A stretch of DNA of 64,000 nucleotides from JALYUA01 sp038253555 (GTDB lineage: Bacteria; Acidobacteriota; Thermoanaerobaculia; UBA5066; Gp7-AA6), in NCBI GenBank assembly GCA_038253555.1, contig JBBSGZ010000002.1, positions 1-64,000 of the forward strand, written 5' to 3'. Below are positions 8,504 through 17,361 of the stretch, piece after piece. Under the pieces are notes generated by a model. That model did not search any database, was not told the origin of the DNA, and was given only the letters and a program-made list of their open reading frames with translations. Each line of letters opens with the position of its first letter. Within the stretch, counting starts at the first letter, position 1. The position numbers were made by a program, and so were the translations under genes.

Positions 8504-9168
8504 GGTTCCCCCTCGCTCGCGAGGGATGGAAGTTCATTCTTCCCCCTCTCCTGTTGACGGCCGCAGCGGCCGCGACGGGGCATCCGATCTGGGCCGTGGC
8601 GCTCGGGGCGCCCACCCTTTTCCTCATCTCGTTTTTCCGGGACCCGGAGCGCCGGCCCGTCGCCGGCCCCGAAATCATCGTCTCCCCCGCCGATGGATCA
8701 GTCCTCTCGATCGGCTCCGCGGCGGAGGCCCCGCCGGGCGCGGGCACGCGGATCTCGATCTTCATGTCGGTGTTCAACGTGCACGTGAACCGGTCCCCCG
8801 TCTCCGGGCGCGTTTCCGACTACGCCTATTCGCCCGGGAAAAAGCTCGCCGCCTTCGCCGAAAAGGCGTCCCACGAGAATGAGCAGAATCTGATCACCAT
8901 GGAGGGGAGCGCGGGCCGCATCGCGTTCAAGCAGATTGCGGGCGCGATTGCCCGCCGGATCATCTTCTATCCGAAACCGGGCGACCCGGTCGATCGGGCG
9001 CAGCGAATCGGAATCATTCTCTTCGGCTCGCGGGTCGACCTCTTCGTCCCGGATGGCGCCGACGTCCTGGTCAAAAAGGGGCAGAAGGTGCGGGCCGGCC
9101 TGACGGGGCTGGCACGGTTTCCGTCGCCGCCGCCGGGACAGGGCGGGCGTCCCGCGGCGCGCGCGTGA
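8500..9168 (+). CDS. psd: Phosphatidylserine decarboxylase, short (archaeal-like) type
   Basis: Psd decarboxylates phosphatidylserine to phosphatidylethanolamine and matures by self-cleavage that creates a pyruvoyl group. The protein is of the short form (about 205-222 residues). The cleavage motif GSR lies in ILFGSRVDLF near the C-terminus, in place of the LGST of the long form; conserved VSPADGSV and SVFNVHVNRSP precede it. A TTG at 8554 opens the longest standard-start frame. Conserved N-terminal residues (REGWKF) continue upstream in frame to a CTG at 8500, which overlaps the preceding TGA, so I extend to 8500 as the likely start. The pssA start overlaps its stop (GTGA). Confidence 0.88.
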   Translation: MRFPLAREGWKFILPPLLLTAAAAATGHPIWAVALGAPTLFLISFFRDPERRPVAGPEIIVSPADGSVLSIGSAAEAPPGAGTRISIFMSVFNVHVNRSPVSGRVSDYAYSPGKKLAAFAEKASHENEQNLITMEGSAGRIAFKQIAGAIARRIIFYPKPGDPVDRAQRIGIILFGSRVDLFVPDGADVLVKKGQKVRAGLTGLARFPSPPPGQGGRPAARA

Positions 9169-9947
9169 GCGACGCCCCGCTCGATGCTTCTGAAGCGAGC
9201 GCTCACCGGCCGCGTCGCCGGCGTCTCTCCCGTGAACGCCTGTCGCGCGGGCTCTTCGTCCTCCCGACGCTCTTCACCGTCGGAAACCTGTTCTGCGGTT
9301 ACCTGTCCCTGTGGAGCTCGATCAATGGGACGTTCGAGCGCGCGGCGCTCCTCATCATCCTGGCCGCGATTCTCGACATGCTCGACGGGCGCGTCGCCCG
9401 CCTGACCAACTCGACGTCAGAGTTTGGCGAGGAGTACGACTCCCTCGCGGATCTCGTCTCCTTCGGGGTCGCTCCGGCGATTCTCGTCTACTCGTGGGGC
9501 CTCGCCGACTTCCATCGCCTCGGTCTCGCCGTCTCTTTCTTCTTCGTCGTCTGCGGATCGATGCGCCTGGCCCGCTTCAACATCCAGACGAAAATCGCGG
9601 ACAAGAAGTATTTCGTCGGTCTGCCGATTCCCGCCGCGGCTGGGACCGTCTGCACCCTCGTCCTCGCGACCCCGGAGCCCCTGGTCGACCGGGTCTGGAT
9701 GACGGGGGTCCTGATCGTCACGTTTCTTCTCTCATACCTGATGATTTCCACCATCAAGTACCGCTCGTTCAAGGACCTCGATCTGCGCCGCCGCCGGCCC
9801 GCATGGATCCTGCCCGCGATCGCCGTCTTCTTCATGGCGATCGCGTACAGCGCCTATCCCACCCTCCTCGCCCTGGCGGCGATCTTCGCGGCGTCCGGTC
9901 CGATCGCGAAGGTCTACGGTTTCCTCCGGCGGCGCAAAAAAGCCTGA
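9165..9947 (+). CDS. pssA: CDP-diacylglycerol-serine O-phosphatidyltransferase
   Basis: PssA makes phosphatidylserine from CDP-diacylglycerol and serine, feeding the adjacent Psd. The 260-residue integral membrane protein has an Arg-rich N-terminus and several hydrophobic helices. It carries an exact CDP-alcohol phosphatidyltransferase signature D-G-x2-A-R-x8-G-x3-D-x3-D starting at the DMLDGRVAR segment near residue 70. A following GLPIPAAAGTV stretch is typical of PssA rather than PgsA. The GTG start shares 4 nt with the psd stop. The two genes form a phosphatidylethanolamine synthesis pair. Confidence 0.95.
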   Translation: MSDAPLDASEASAHRPRRRRLSRERLSRGLFVLPTLFTVGNLFCGYLSLWSSINGTFERAALLIILAAILDMLDGRVARLTNSTSEFGEEYDSLADLVSFGVAPAILVYSWGLADFHRLGLAVSFFFVVCGSMRLARFNIQTKIADKKYFVGLPIPAAAGTVCTLVLATPEPLVDRVWMTGVLIVTFLLSYLMISTIKYRSFKDLDLRRRRPAWILPAIAVFFMAIAYSAYPTLLALAAIFAASGPIAKVYGFLRRRKKA

Positions 9948-10031
9948 GCCCGGGGTCGCCCGCACCGGTTCACGCGCCCTCCTCTAAAAGCAGAGCCGCT
10001 GCCGGTCCGGATCGACCATCGTGCCGCTGCT

Positions 10032-10301
10032 TCATTTCGTAGCGCCGCACGAAGGGAGGCCGCCCGGCGGCTGCCCTGCCCGGAAGGAGCGCGTCTGCCC
10101 GTCAGGATCCTGAGTGAGATATTCGCGCCGACGCTCCGTCCAGAAATCCGCGTCCGGGTCATGTTCGTCGAGCGGCTCCGGGAACGCCTCCTCCTGGAAG
10201 GCGGTCAGCATCGCCGCGATCGTCTCCGCGTCACAAACCGCCGCTGCCGGATCCGGATCGTCATTTCCGCGGCCCTTTTGGCGCTTCCGCGCTGGCGGCA
10301 C
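10032..10301 (-). CDS. Small acidic hypothetical protein
   Basis: I do not recognise this 89-residue product. Its central part (residues 12-70) is acidic with plausible helices (AETIAAMLTAFQEEAF; DFWTERRREYL), while the C-terminus is Gly/Pro-rich. The GTG start lies 41 nt inside the end of the upstream gene, so it would be the last gene of the hutH-hutU-kinase run. No better start lies downstream. Amino-acid composition looks more coding than that of the antisense frames, but the length is short and the call is tentative. Confidence 0.4.
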   Translation of the reverse strand: MPPARKRQKGRGNDDPDPAAAVCDAETIAAMLTAFQEEAFPEPLDEHDPDADFWTERRREYLTQDPDGQTRSFRAGQPPGGLPSCGATK

Positions 10302-11718
10302 CCGGGCCGCCCTCTCGCGTCACTTCGGGGCCCGCGGCCGCGATGATGTGGATCCGATGGGCACAGCACTCTTTTGCCCCCCTGCGCAGAACGACCCGCG
10401 CCGGGGCGATCTTCTCGCCGGGCCCGACGAGGGTCTCGAAGAACCGCACGCGCGTGGCGCGGCCGAGGGTCACCGCGCGTCCATCCGGACCGAACACCTC
10501 GAACCGGTCGAATCCTCCGGCGCGCACGTCCGAAATGCCCCCTGAAGGAAAGTCAACCTCGACCCAGTTGGAAGTCCGAGAAATGACCGAGGCATTCGGG
10601 GTGGGATTCTCCGCGCTGACGATGACGGACCCGCCGCTCCTCTCGAGGCCCACGCGCAGGTCGGGTCCGAGCGGCCTGCCGAGCAGAACGTCGTTCAACG
10701 CCGCGAGCGTGAAGATACGGTCCGCCTCCGCACGCCCGGCGAGGAGCACGACGCGGCCTCGCACGAACCGCCGCCCGGCGAGGTCCGCGCCCAGGCGATA
10801 CACGAGGTCCGACACGGAGGGCTGGCGGAAGACGACCCGCTCCCCCGGAGAAAACCGCACATTCCCGACGCTGACCGGCTGGTGAGGCGTCAGCAGGAAC
10901 GAGGAGCTCGACTCCTCCTTCAGCGAAAGATTGTGGGAGAACTCGACCGCAGGGTCGTCGGTCAGACGCGCGAGAACCGACTCGGCCAGCAGGCGTTCGG
11001 TTCCCCCCGCCGGAGTCGATCGGCCGCGGGCGGAGGGCGCGTAGCCGGCGAGCCAGGGAGTGCCGAGCTGATCCACCGCGGACGGATCTGCCGTCGGGCC
11101 TTCGCCGAACACGACCGCGACCGCCCCATCCGTCGACGCGATGATCTTCTGGAGCGCCACGCGCTGCGGCTCGGCCGGAGAAAAAGGCAGGGTCCACGTG
11201 AGCAGCATCGCCCGGGGGAGACGGGCACGGAATGCTTCGACGGCTTTCGCCCAGGCGGCGGATTCCGGCGCGGCAAAGGGAACGTCGAGGTGTACGCCGC
11301 GGACCCGGCCGTAGAGTGCAGCGTCCCGCAGGGTCGATTTCGCCGCGATCCAGAGCGCGTCGCCCAGGGCCTGCGCGGCGCCGGGAGCGGCGAGGGCCGA
11401 CGCCGTGTCGTCGCCGGTCGAGAAAACGAGCGACACGGGCAGCTTCCGGTAAGGCCCGGCGGGCCGCTCCGCCGGTGTCGCGGTCCACCGCCCTCTCGCG
11501 CAGGTCAGCGTTGCCGCGGGAACGAAGACGGAGGCGAATCCCGCTCGGGCCATCCCGGGCTCGATCGCGTCCACGGACTCTGAGGTGCCGTCCGGCAGCC
11601 AGACCGCATCGCCCGCCGTCAGGCGCGCCGTCGACGGAGAGGCGCGCCGACCGCAGCGGGGGGTAAACACGAGAACAGCGAGGAGGACAGAGAGAACCGC
11701 CCGGCCGGCCCGGCTCAA
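10261..11718 (-). CDS. Exported hypothetical protein, DUF3142-like
   Basis: The 485-residue protein begins with a basic residue and hydrophobic stretch (RAGRAVLSVLLAVLVF) followed by a Cys, so it is probably exported; the sequence before the Cys is not a classic lipobox. The middle part resembles DUF3142 proteins, with GVHLDVPFAAPESAAW near residue 150 and a later LLTWTLPF segment, suggesting a TIM-barrel-like fold. The C-terminal third is beta-rich. The TTG at 11718 is chosen because it overlaps the kinase stop (TTGA) and no ATG or GTG fits. No biochemical function is known to me. The tight overlap suggests co-expression with the sensor kinase. Confidence 0.7.
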   Translation of the reverse strand: MSRAGRAVLSVLLAVLVFTPRCGRRASPSTARLTAGDAVWLPDGTSESVDAIEPGMARAGFASVFVPAATLTCARGRWTATPAERPAGPYRKLPVSLVFSTGDDTASALAAPGAAQALGDALWIAAKSTLRDAALYGRVRGVHLDVPFAAPESAAWAKAVEAFRARLPRAMLLTWTLPFSPAEPQRVALQKIIASTDGAVAVVFGEGPTADPSAVDQLGTPWLAGYAPSARGRSTPAGGTERLLAESVLARLTDDPAVEFSHNLSLKEESSSSFLLTPHQPVSVGNVRFSPGERVVFRQPSVSDLVYRLGADLAGRRFVRGRVVLLAGRAEADRIFTLAALNDVLLGRPLGPDLRVGLERSGGSVIVSAENPTPNASVISRTSNWVEVDFPSGGISDVRAGGFDRFEVFGPDGRAVTLGRATRVRFFETLVGPGEKIAPARVVLRRGAKECCAHRIHIIAAAGPEVTREGGPGAASAEAPKGPRK

Positions 11719-14700
11719 GCAGGGACCTCGGCCGCTTCCAGGAGCGGGAGATCGAAGCTCACGCGAAATCCTCCTTCCGGTCGGTTCTCCGCGTGGATCT
11801 TTCCGCCATGCTCTTCCACGATTTTCTTGGCGATCGCGAGGCCGAGGCCGGTGCCCCCGCTCTTTGCCGAGAAGTACGGGTCGAAAAGTCTCGGCAGGAT
11901 CTCGGCGACCACGCCCGGACCGGTGTCCTCGACGGCAATCTCCGCGTGACCGTCCATGGGGCGCGCGGCGACCCGGATCGTTCCCGGTTTTCCGCCGAGA
12001 GCCTCGACGGCATTGCCGATGAGGTTCGAGAACACGCGGCCCAGCAGGCGCGGGTCCGCATTCGCCGTGATTCCGGGCTCGATCCGGAGGTCCCATTCGA
12101 TTCCCTTCGCGCCGGCGTATGCGGCGGCGGACTCCGCGGCGAGCCGCGAAACGTCCGTCGGCTGGATCTCGGGAGCCGGCAGCCGCGCGTAGTCCGAAAA
12201 CTCCGACGCGGACCGCCGCAGCTCCTCCGTTTGCTTGAGCACGTTCGCGACGCATTCGTCGAGCACTGCCTCGAAGTTGCCGGAGCCGCGCCGCCAGACC
12301 TCCCGGAGGTGCTCGACGGAAAGACGAATGGGCGTCAGCGGGTTCTTGATCTCGTGCGCGATGATTCGCGCCATCTCCGCCCAGGCAGCGAGCCGGTTCG
12401 AGCGGACAACGTCGGAAACGTCTTCGAGCACCGCCATGCGGGTGCCCTCTCCCCCGAGAGGAAGGGGGACGGTGACGATGCGCCACCGCTCCCCGGGCCG
12501 GGGCTCGATCTCCACTGAGGACAAAGATACCGAATCGTCGGAGAGAACGCTCCGCACGACGGCCATCGAGCGGCCGGGAAAGACCTCCTCGAGTGTCCGC
12601 CCCTCGGCCCTTCCTCCCCCGAGACCCGCCGCGGCGGGGTTCGCGAGGACCACCGTTCCGTTCTCCCGGTACGCGACCACGCCCGCGGTCAGGTGGGCCA
12701 GGAGGGTCGCGAGACGCTCCTTCTCCGCCGAGAGAGCCTCGGTGTGTTCCTTCAGGCTGCGCGACATCGAAAGGAAGGCCCGGACGAGCTCGCGCAGCTC
12801 CTCGTCGGGCGGCTCGGTCAATCGCGGCGCGAAATCGCCCGCGGCCACGGCCCGGGTCCCGGCGACGAGGTCCGCGACCGGCCGCGCGACGCGCACCGCG
12901 AGGCGGCTCGCGACCAGGGCCGAAAAGAGGAACACGAGCAGGCTGAAGGCCGAAACGGCCGCGGTGAATTGGGCCGCTTCCGCCTCCGCGACGCGTTGTT
13001 GCGGGAGGAGGAGGATCGAAAGAAGAGCGGGGCTCCGGACGCCGGGGGCGCCGGGAACGGAGGTCAGGTTCGTCGTGATCTCCTCGAGCCGGCTGCCGGA
13101 GACCGGCCGCGATCCGGTCTGCTGGCCGGAGCCGGAGAGGCCGATGGCGGCAAACGCCGACGCGGGAACGCGATCGGGAACCAGTCCCGCGGAATAGAGG
13201 TCGCGCCGCGAAGTCGCGAGCAGCGTCGAGTCCGGCGCGTACACGGACAGGTCGTAGTCGACGGCGTTCGCGAGCCACGCGAGAATTTCATCATCGAGCG
13301 CGACGAGGTTCCCATGCCCGCTGGATGCGGAGGGCAGGTAGTCGTCCAGCACCTTGCGCGCCGTCTCGAGCCCGGTCCGGGCATGGTCGAGCGTGTCGCG
13401 GACCGACCGCGCCACGATGGTCGTCCGCAGAAAGAACGTCACCGCCATCAGCGGGATCATCACCACGAGCAGGAAGAGCGCGACGAGCCGTCCCCGGAAC
13501 GTGCGGGGCCCCGCCGGAAACGTCTCCTGCCCGGAGCGTCGCGCCGCGACCACTCTCCACAGAAAGAGCAGCGCGGAGATCCCGGAGAGCAGCGCGATGC
13601 CGGGCAGCAGGAGCGCCGCGGTCAGGAGCCGTCCCAGAAAATCCGGCCCCGGGACGGCCACCAGCCGATAGCCGTCCGGGATCGGGCGCGCCTCGCCCCA
13701 GAGATCGCTCCCCGCAAACGAGAGATGAACGGGGACCGCATGGTCCGACGCCCGCACGGCCTCGAGAAGCGACGTCGGGAGGAGCGGTCCCTCGTCGCGC
13801 CGCGAGCCGTCGCGGGCGTAGGTGCCGAGAAGCGCTCGCGGCGGCGTGTCGCGGTCCGATCCCCCTTCCTCGCGGATTCCAAGCACGACGCGGCGGTAGA
13901 ACTCGATGCGTGGCGGGAGGGGCTCCCACTCGGGCCAGTCCGCCACCCGGACGACGACCGTCCCCCAGCGGCGGCCGCCCGCGGAGAGATCGACGTCGCG
14001 CCGGACGATCGCGAGATCGAACCGGTCGATCCGGACCGGACCGCCCCGCGTCTGGCGTCCGAACTCCGGCTCCGGGATCAGAGAGAACTTGCTGACGGCG
14101 CGGCCGGCGGCGTCGAACACCTCGTAGGAGCTGACGGCCGGGGGGCCCGTCGAGCGCTCGCCGTTCTTCCAGATGCGGTAGGCGAGATCGGACAGGTCGG
14201 TTGCGGAAACGGGTGCCGGAAGCCCCTTTTCCAGGTCGAACCGCCGGACGCGCTCGACCGCCCGCTCGGCCGCGAACGCGGCATCCGCGGACGCGCGGGC
14301 CGGGTCGGGAATCCGTATGGACGCCGCGCGCCGCATGTGCGACACGGCCCGCGCGTGCTCGGAGAGGAGCGATGCGGCGAGGACGACGAGGAGCGCCGCG
14401 CCCCCCACGAGCCGCGGGCCGGCCAGAGTTCCGCGGCCGCGCACCTCCGCGATCGCGCGGGTCCACAGGTGAAAAGAAGCGCCGGCCGCCGCCACGGCCG
14501 CCACGAGAAACCCGGGTGCGGCGGAGACGAGAGCGAGCCCTCCGGCGAGCGCCGCGGCCGTCACGGCGATTGCCGGACCGAGCGGCCGGCTGCGCAGCGG
14601 GGAGCGCGCCGCGGAGCCGGCCACGGCGAGCGCCGAGAGAACCAGCGCCGTGAGCCCGGCGAGCCGGAGGAGCGATGCCGGGGACCCGCCGAGCCGGGAA

Positions 14701-15665
14701 CCCAGCCCGGGCGGTTGAACGAGCTGCGCCGCGAGGAGCGCGAGCACGAAAAGCGCATAGGCGCCGACCCATCGGACCTGACGCCGCGGCGCCCGAGTCC
14801 CTTCGCGGAGCATCGCGAGCGATCGCGGCAACAGGACGAGCCCGGCCCCGAAGAGCCAGGTCCGTGCGGAACCGGTCACGCGGGACGCGTCCGAGATCGC
14901 GATCTCCGCCGCCAGAAAAAGGAGAAGGAGGGCGGTCCCCACCCGCTCCGGGTCGTCGCCCCGCCCGATTAAGAACAGCGCGGCCGCGGCGGCGAGCGCC
15001 AGCGCCAGGCGCCGGCCGCGGACCGGCGGAGCCAGGCCGCCTCCGGCGCGTTCGAGGACCAGGAGCGGCAGCCCGCCGGCGTCGGTCAGCACCGCCCCCG
15101 CCGCGCCCGCCCGCGGGGCCCCCGGCGCCCATTGCTCGGAGGCGCCTCGGACTCCGAGCGCGCGCGCGAAGTCGGGCGACTCGACGGGAAGCGTGCGGGC
15201 GCAATAGACGATCCCGGGCTGCGGCTCCCCGGGTAGGGACACACGCACGATCAGCGCGAGCTTCGTCGCGGACCAGCGGGCGCCGAGGCCGTCGCGGGCC
15301 TGGAACCCGGCGAGCGTCGCGGGCGCGTCTCCCCACCACGCCTGCGCGCCGCCGGCCGAGTCGGTCAACGCGATCCACGTTCCGATTGGCGCGTTCTCGA
15401 CGGCCTGCCGTGCAGCCGAGAAGAGTGTCAGACGGTCGATCGCGACCCCGCCGCCCTGGAGAGAGCGCGAGACGTCGGGCCGCGCTCCGAACGCGACTGC
15501 GCACCTCGAGAGCGAGGCGGCTTCCTCCCGCAAGGCGTTCTGGAGCGCGCGGGGCGGCCGCGCCTCCGAGCTCTCGCCCCCACCGGGAACCCACCCGTCG
15601 GCGAACGCGAGCGCGAGAGCGCCGATCGCCGCCGCCGCGAACACCGCCCGCCGGCCGGCGATCAC
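11715..15665 (-). CDS. Very large membrane sensor histidine kinase, NtrY-like
   Basis: At 1316 residues this is far longer than typical NtrY (about 700-770). It has a first membrane segment at residues 5-22, a periplasmic region to about 210, a block of roughly six to seven hydrophobic helices (about 215-440), a second extracytoplasmic region, then further helices near 690-760 and 900. A HAMP-like segment near residues 910-960 leads to a PAS-like domain. The H-box IAHEIKNPLTPIRLS follows (His near residue 1104), and the ATPase shows NLIGNAVEAL, EDTGPGV and GGTGLGLAI. The GTG start overlaps the hutU stop by 4 nt. No response regulator lies nearby, so it is an orphan by position. The ligand is unknown; coupling to hut suggests a link to histidine or nitrogen status. 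Confidence 0.88.
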   Translation of the reverse strand: MIAGRRAVFAAAAIGALALAFADGWVPGGGESSEARPPRALQNALREEAASLSRCAVAFGARPDVSRSLQGGGVAIDRLTLFSAARQAVENAPIGTWIALTDSAGGAQAWWGDAPATLAGFQARDGLGARWSATKLALIVRVSLPGEPQPGIVYCARTLPVESPDFARALGVRGASEQWAPGAPRAGAAGAVLTDAGGLPLLVLERAGGGLAPPVRGRRLALALAAAAALFLIGRGDDPERVGTALLLLFLAAEIAISDASRVTGSARTWLFGAGLVLLPRSLAMLREGTRAPRRQVRWVGAYALFVLALLAAQLVQPPGLGSRLGGSPASLLRLAGLTALVLSALAVAGSAARSPLRSRPLGPAIAVTAAALAGGLALVSAAPGFLVAAVAAAGASFHLWTRAIAEVRGRGTLAGPRLVGGAALLVVLAASLLSEHARAVSHMRRAASIRIPDPARASADAAFAAERAVERVRRFDLEKGLPAPVSATDLSDLAYRIWKNGERSTGPPAVSSYEVFDAAGRAVSKFSLIPEPEFGRQTRGGPVRIDRFDLAIVRRDVDLSAGGRRWGTVVVRVADWPEWEPLPPRIEFYRRVVLGIREEGGSDRDTPPRALLGTYARDGSRRDEGPLLPTSLLEAVRASDHAVPVHLSFAGSDLWGEARPIPDGYRLVAVPGPDFLGRLLTAALLLPGIALLSGISALLFLWRVVAARRSGQETFPAGPRTFRGRLVALFLLVVMIPLMAVTFFLRTTIVARSVRDTLDHARTGLETARKVLDDYLPSASSGHGNLVALDDEILAWLANAVDYDLSVYAPDSTLLATSRRDLYSAGLVPDRVPASAFAAIGLSGSGQQTGSRPVSGSRLEEITTNLTSVPGAPGVRSPALLSILLLPQQRVAEAEAAQFTAAVSAFSLLVFLFSALVASRLAVRVARPVADLVAGTRAVAAGDFAPRLTEPPDEELRELVRAFLSMSRSLKEHTEALSAEKERLATLLAHLTAGVVAYRENGTVVLANPAAAGLGGGRAEGRTLEEVFPGRSMAVVRSVLSDDSVSLSSVEIEPRPGERWRIVTVPLPLGGEGTRMAVLEDVSDVVRSNRLAAWAEMARIIAHEIKNPLTPIRLSVEHLREVWRRGSGNFEAVLDECVANVLKQTEELRRSASEFSDYARLPAPEIQPTDVSRLAAESAAAYAGAKGIEWDLRIEPGITANADPRLLGRVFSNLIGNAVEALGGKPGTIRVAARPMDGHAEIAVEDTGPGVVAEILPRLFDPYFSAKSGGTGLGLAIAKKIVEEHGGKIHAENRPEGGFRVSFDLPLLEAAEVPA

Positions 15666-17344
15666 CGGGAAGGGGGCGCTCCGGGGACGGATGGGAGATC
15701 GATTCCGCGCTCACGGGCGGCGGTGATGGCCTCCGGATATCCGGCGTCCGCATGGCGCATCACGCCCGTTCCCGGATCTGCCCTGAGAACGCGCCTCAGC
15801 CGCCGGGCCGCGTCCCCAGTCCCGTCCGCGACGACCACCATGCCGGCGTGAATGGAGTTGCCGATCCCGACGCCGCCCCCGTGATGCACGGAGACCCAGG
15901 TCGCGCCGCATGCCGTATTGAGCAGCGCATTCAAGATCGGCCAGTCCGCGATCGCGTCGGAGCCGTCGCGCATCCCCTCGGTCTCACGATTTGGTGACGC
16001 GACGGACCCGGCGTCGAGATGATCGCGTCCGATCACGATCGGAGCCTGAACCCGGCCGTCCGCGACGAGCTGGTTGAAAGCGAGCCCGGCCCGGTCCCGC
16101 TCTCCGTAGCCAAGCCAGCAGATCCGCGCCGGCAATCCCTGGAACGCGACCCGCTCCTGCGCCAGCTTCAGCCACCTGGCGAGGGCCGCATTCTCCGGGA
16201 AGAGCTCGAGGAGCGCCCGGTCCGTTGCCAGGATGTCTTCCGGGTCGCCCGAGAGCGCCGCCCACCGGAACGGTCCCTTTCCGTCGCAGAAAAGCGGGCG
16301 GATGTAGCGAGGCACGAATCCGGGGATGTCGAAAGCGTCGGCCACGCCCCCCTTGCGCGCCTGGCCGCGAAGGTTGTTTCCGTAGTCGAAAACGACGGCG
16401 CCGCGCCGCTGGAGCTCCAGCAATGCCCGGACGTGGCGGGCCATCGTTTCGTAGGATCGTCGGACGTACTCGGCGGGATCCGCCTCGCGCAGGCGCGCAA
16501 CGTCCTCGTCGGGACGCGCCTCGGGAACGTACCCCGCCAGCTCGTCGTGAGCGGACGTCTGATCCGTGACCAGGTCCGGCAGGATGCCTCGCCGGAGCAG
16601 CCGTTCCAGGAGCTCGACGGCGTTCGCGCGCACGCCGATCGAGATCGCCTCTCCCCTTTCCCGGGCGCCGATCGCGCGGTCGATGGCGGAGTCGATCGTC
16701 GTTTCGCGGACATCCAGGTAGCGCGTGCGCAGGCGCCGCTCGATGCGCTCGGGATCGACTTCCGCGACGAGCGCCACCGCGCCGTTCATCGTGGCGGCGA
16801 GCGGCTGGGCTCCCCCCATCCCCCCCAGCCCCGCGGTGACGACGAGCCGGCCGCGAAGATCTCCTCCGAACTCGCGCTCGCCCGCCGCGGCAAACGTCTC
16901 GAATGTCCCCTGGAGGATCCCCTGGCTGCCGATGTAGATCCAGGAGCCGGCCGTCATCTGGCCGTACATGGTGAGCCCCAGCCCTTCGAGCCGCCGGAAC
17001 TCGTCGCCTGTCGCCCACGCGGGCACGAGAAGGGAGTTGGCGATCAGGACCCGGGGCGCGTCGGTGTGGGTCTCGAAGACGCCCACGGGCTTGCCGGATT
17101 GCACGAGCAGGGTCTCGTCCCCGCGCAGGCGGCGCAGGGTATCGACGATGCGGTCGTATGCCTCCCAGCTGCGCGCCGCCTTGCCGGTGCCCCCGTAGAC
17201 GATCAGCTCGTCCGGCTTTTCCGCAACTTCGGGATCGAGGTTGTTCTCGAGCATCCGGAGGGCCGCTTCCTGCTGCCATCCGCCGCACCGCAGCGTCGTT
17301 CCCCTGCCGGCGCGAATCGTTCGAGGGGCATTCGAAGCGGGCAC
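15662..17344 (-). CDS. hutU: Urocanate hydratase
   Basis: HutU converts urocanate to imidazolonepropionate, the second step of histidine degradation, using tightly bound NAD as electrophile. The 560-residue product has family length. It shows the early YGGTGKAARSWEAYDRI segment, MYGQMTAGSWIYIGSQGI, the glycine-rich NAD-site TAGLGGMGGAQPLA, and RICWLGYGERDRAG containing the conserved active-site cysteine. The GTG at 17344 is used because it gives the standard N-terminus; further upstream the frame is a shadow of hutH. It starts 17 nt after hutH and overlaps the downstream kinase by 4 nt. hutI and hutG or hutF are not in the window. Confidence 0.96.
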   Translation of the reverse strand: MPASNAPRTIRAGRGTTLRCGGWQQEAALRMLENNLDPEVAEKPDELIVYGGTGKAARSWEAYDRIVDTLRRLRGDETLLVQSGKPVGVFETHTDAPRVLIANSLLVPAWATGDEFRRLEGLGLTMYGQMTAGSWIYIGSQGILQGTFETFAAAGEREFGGDLRGRLVVTAGLGGMGGAQPLAATMNGAVALVAEVDPERIERRLRTRYLDVRETTIDSAIDRAIGARERGEAISIGVRANAVELLERLLRRGILPDLVTDQTSAHDELAGYVPEARPDEDVARLREADPAEYVRRSYETMARHVRALLELQRRGAVVFDYGNNLRGQARKGGVADAFDIPGFVPRYIRPLFCDGKGPFRWAALSGDPEDILATDRALLELFPENAALARWLKLAQERVAFQGLPARICWLGYGERDRAGLAFNQLVADGRVQAPIVIGRDHLDAGSVASPNRETEGMRDGSDAIADWPILNALLNTACGATWVSVHHGGGVGIGNSIHAGMVVVADGTGDAARRLRRVLRADPGTGVMRHADAGYPEAITAARERGIDLPSVPGAPPSR

Positions 17345-17361
17345 GGCGAAATAGTATCGGA

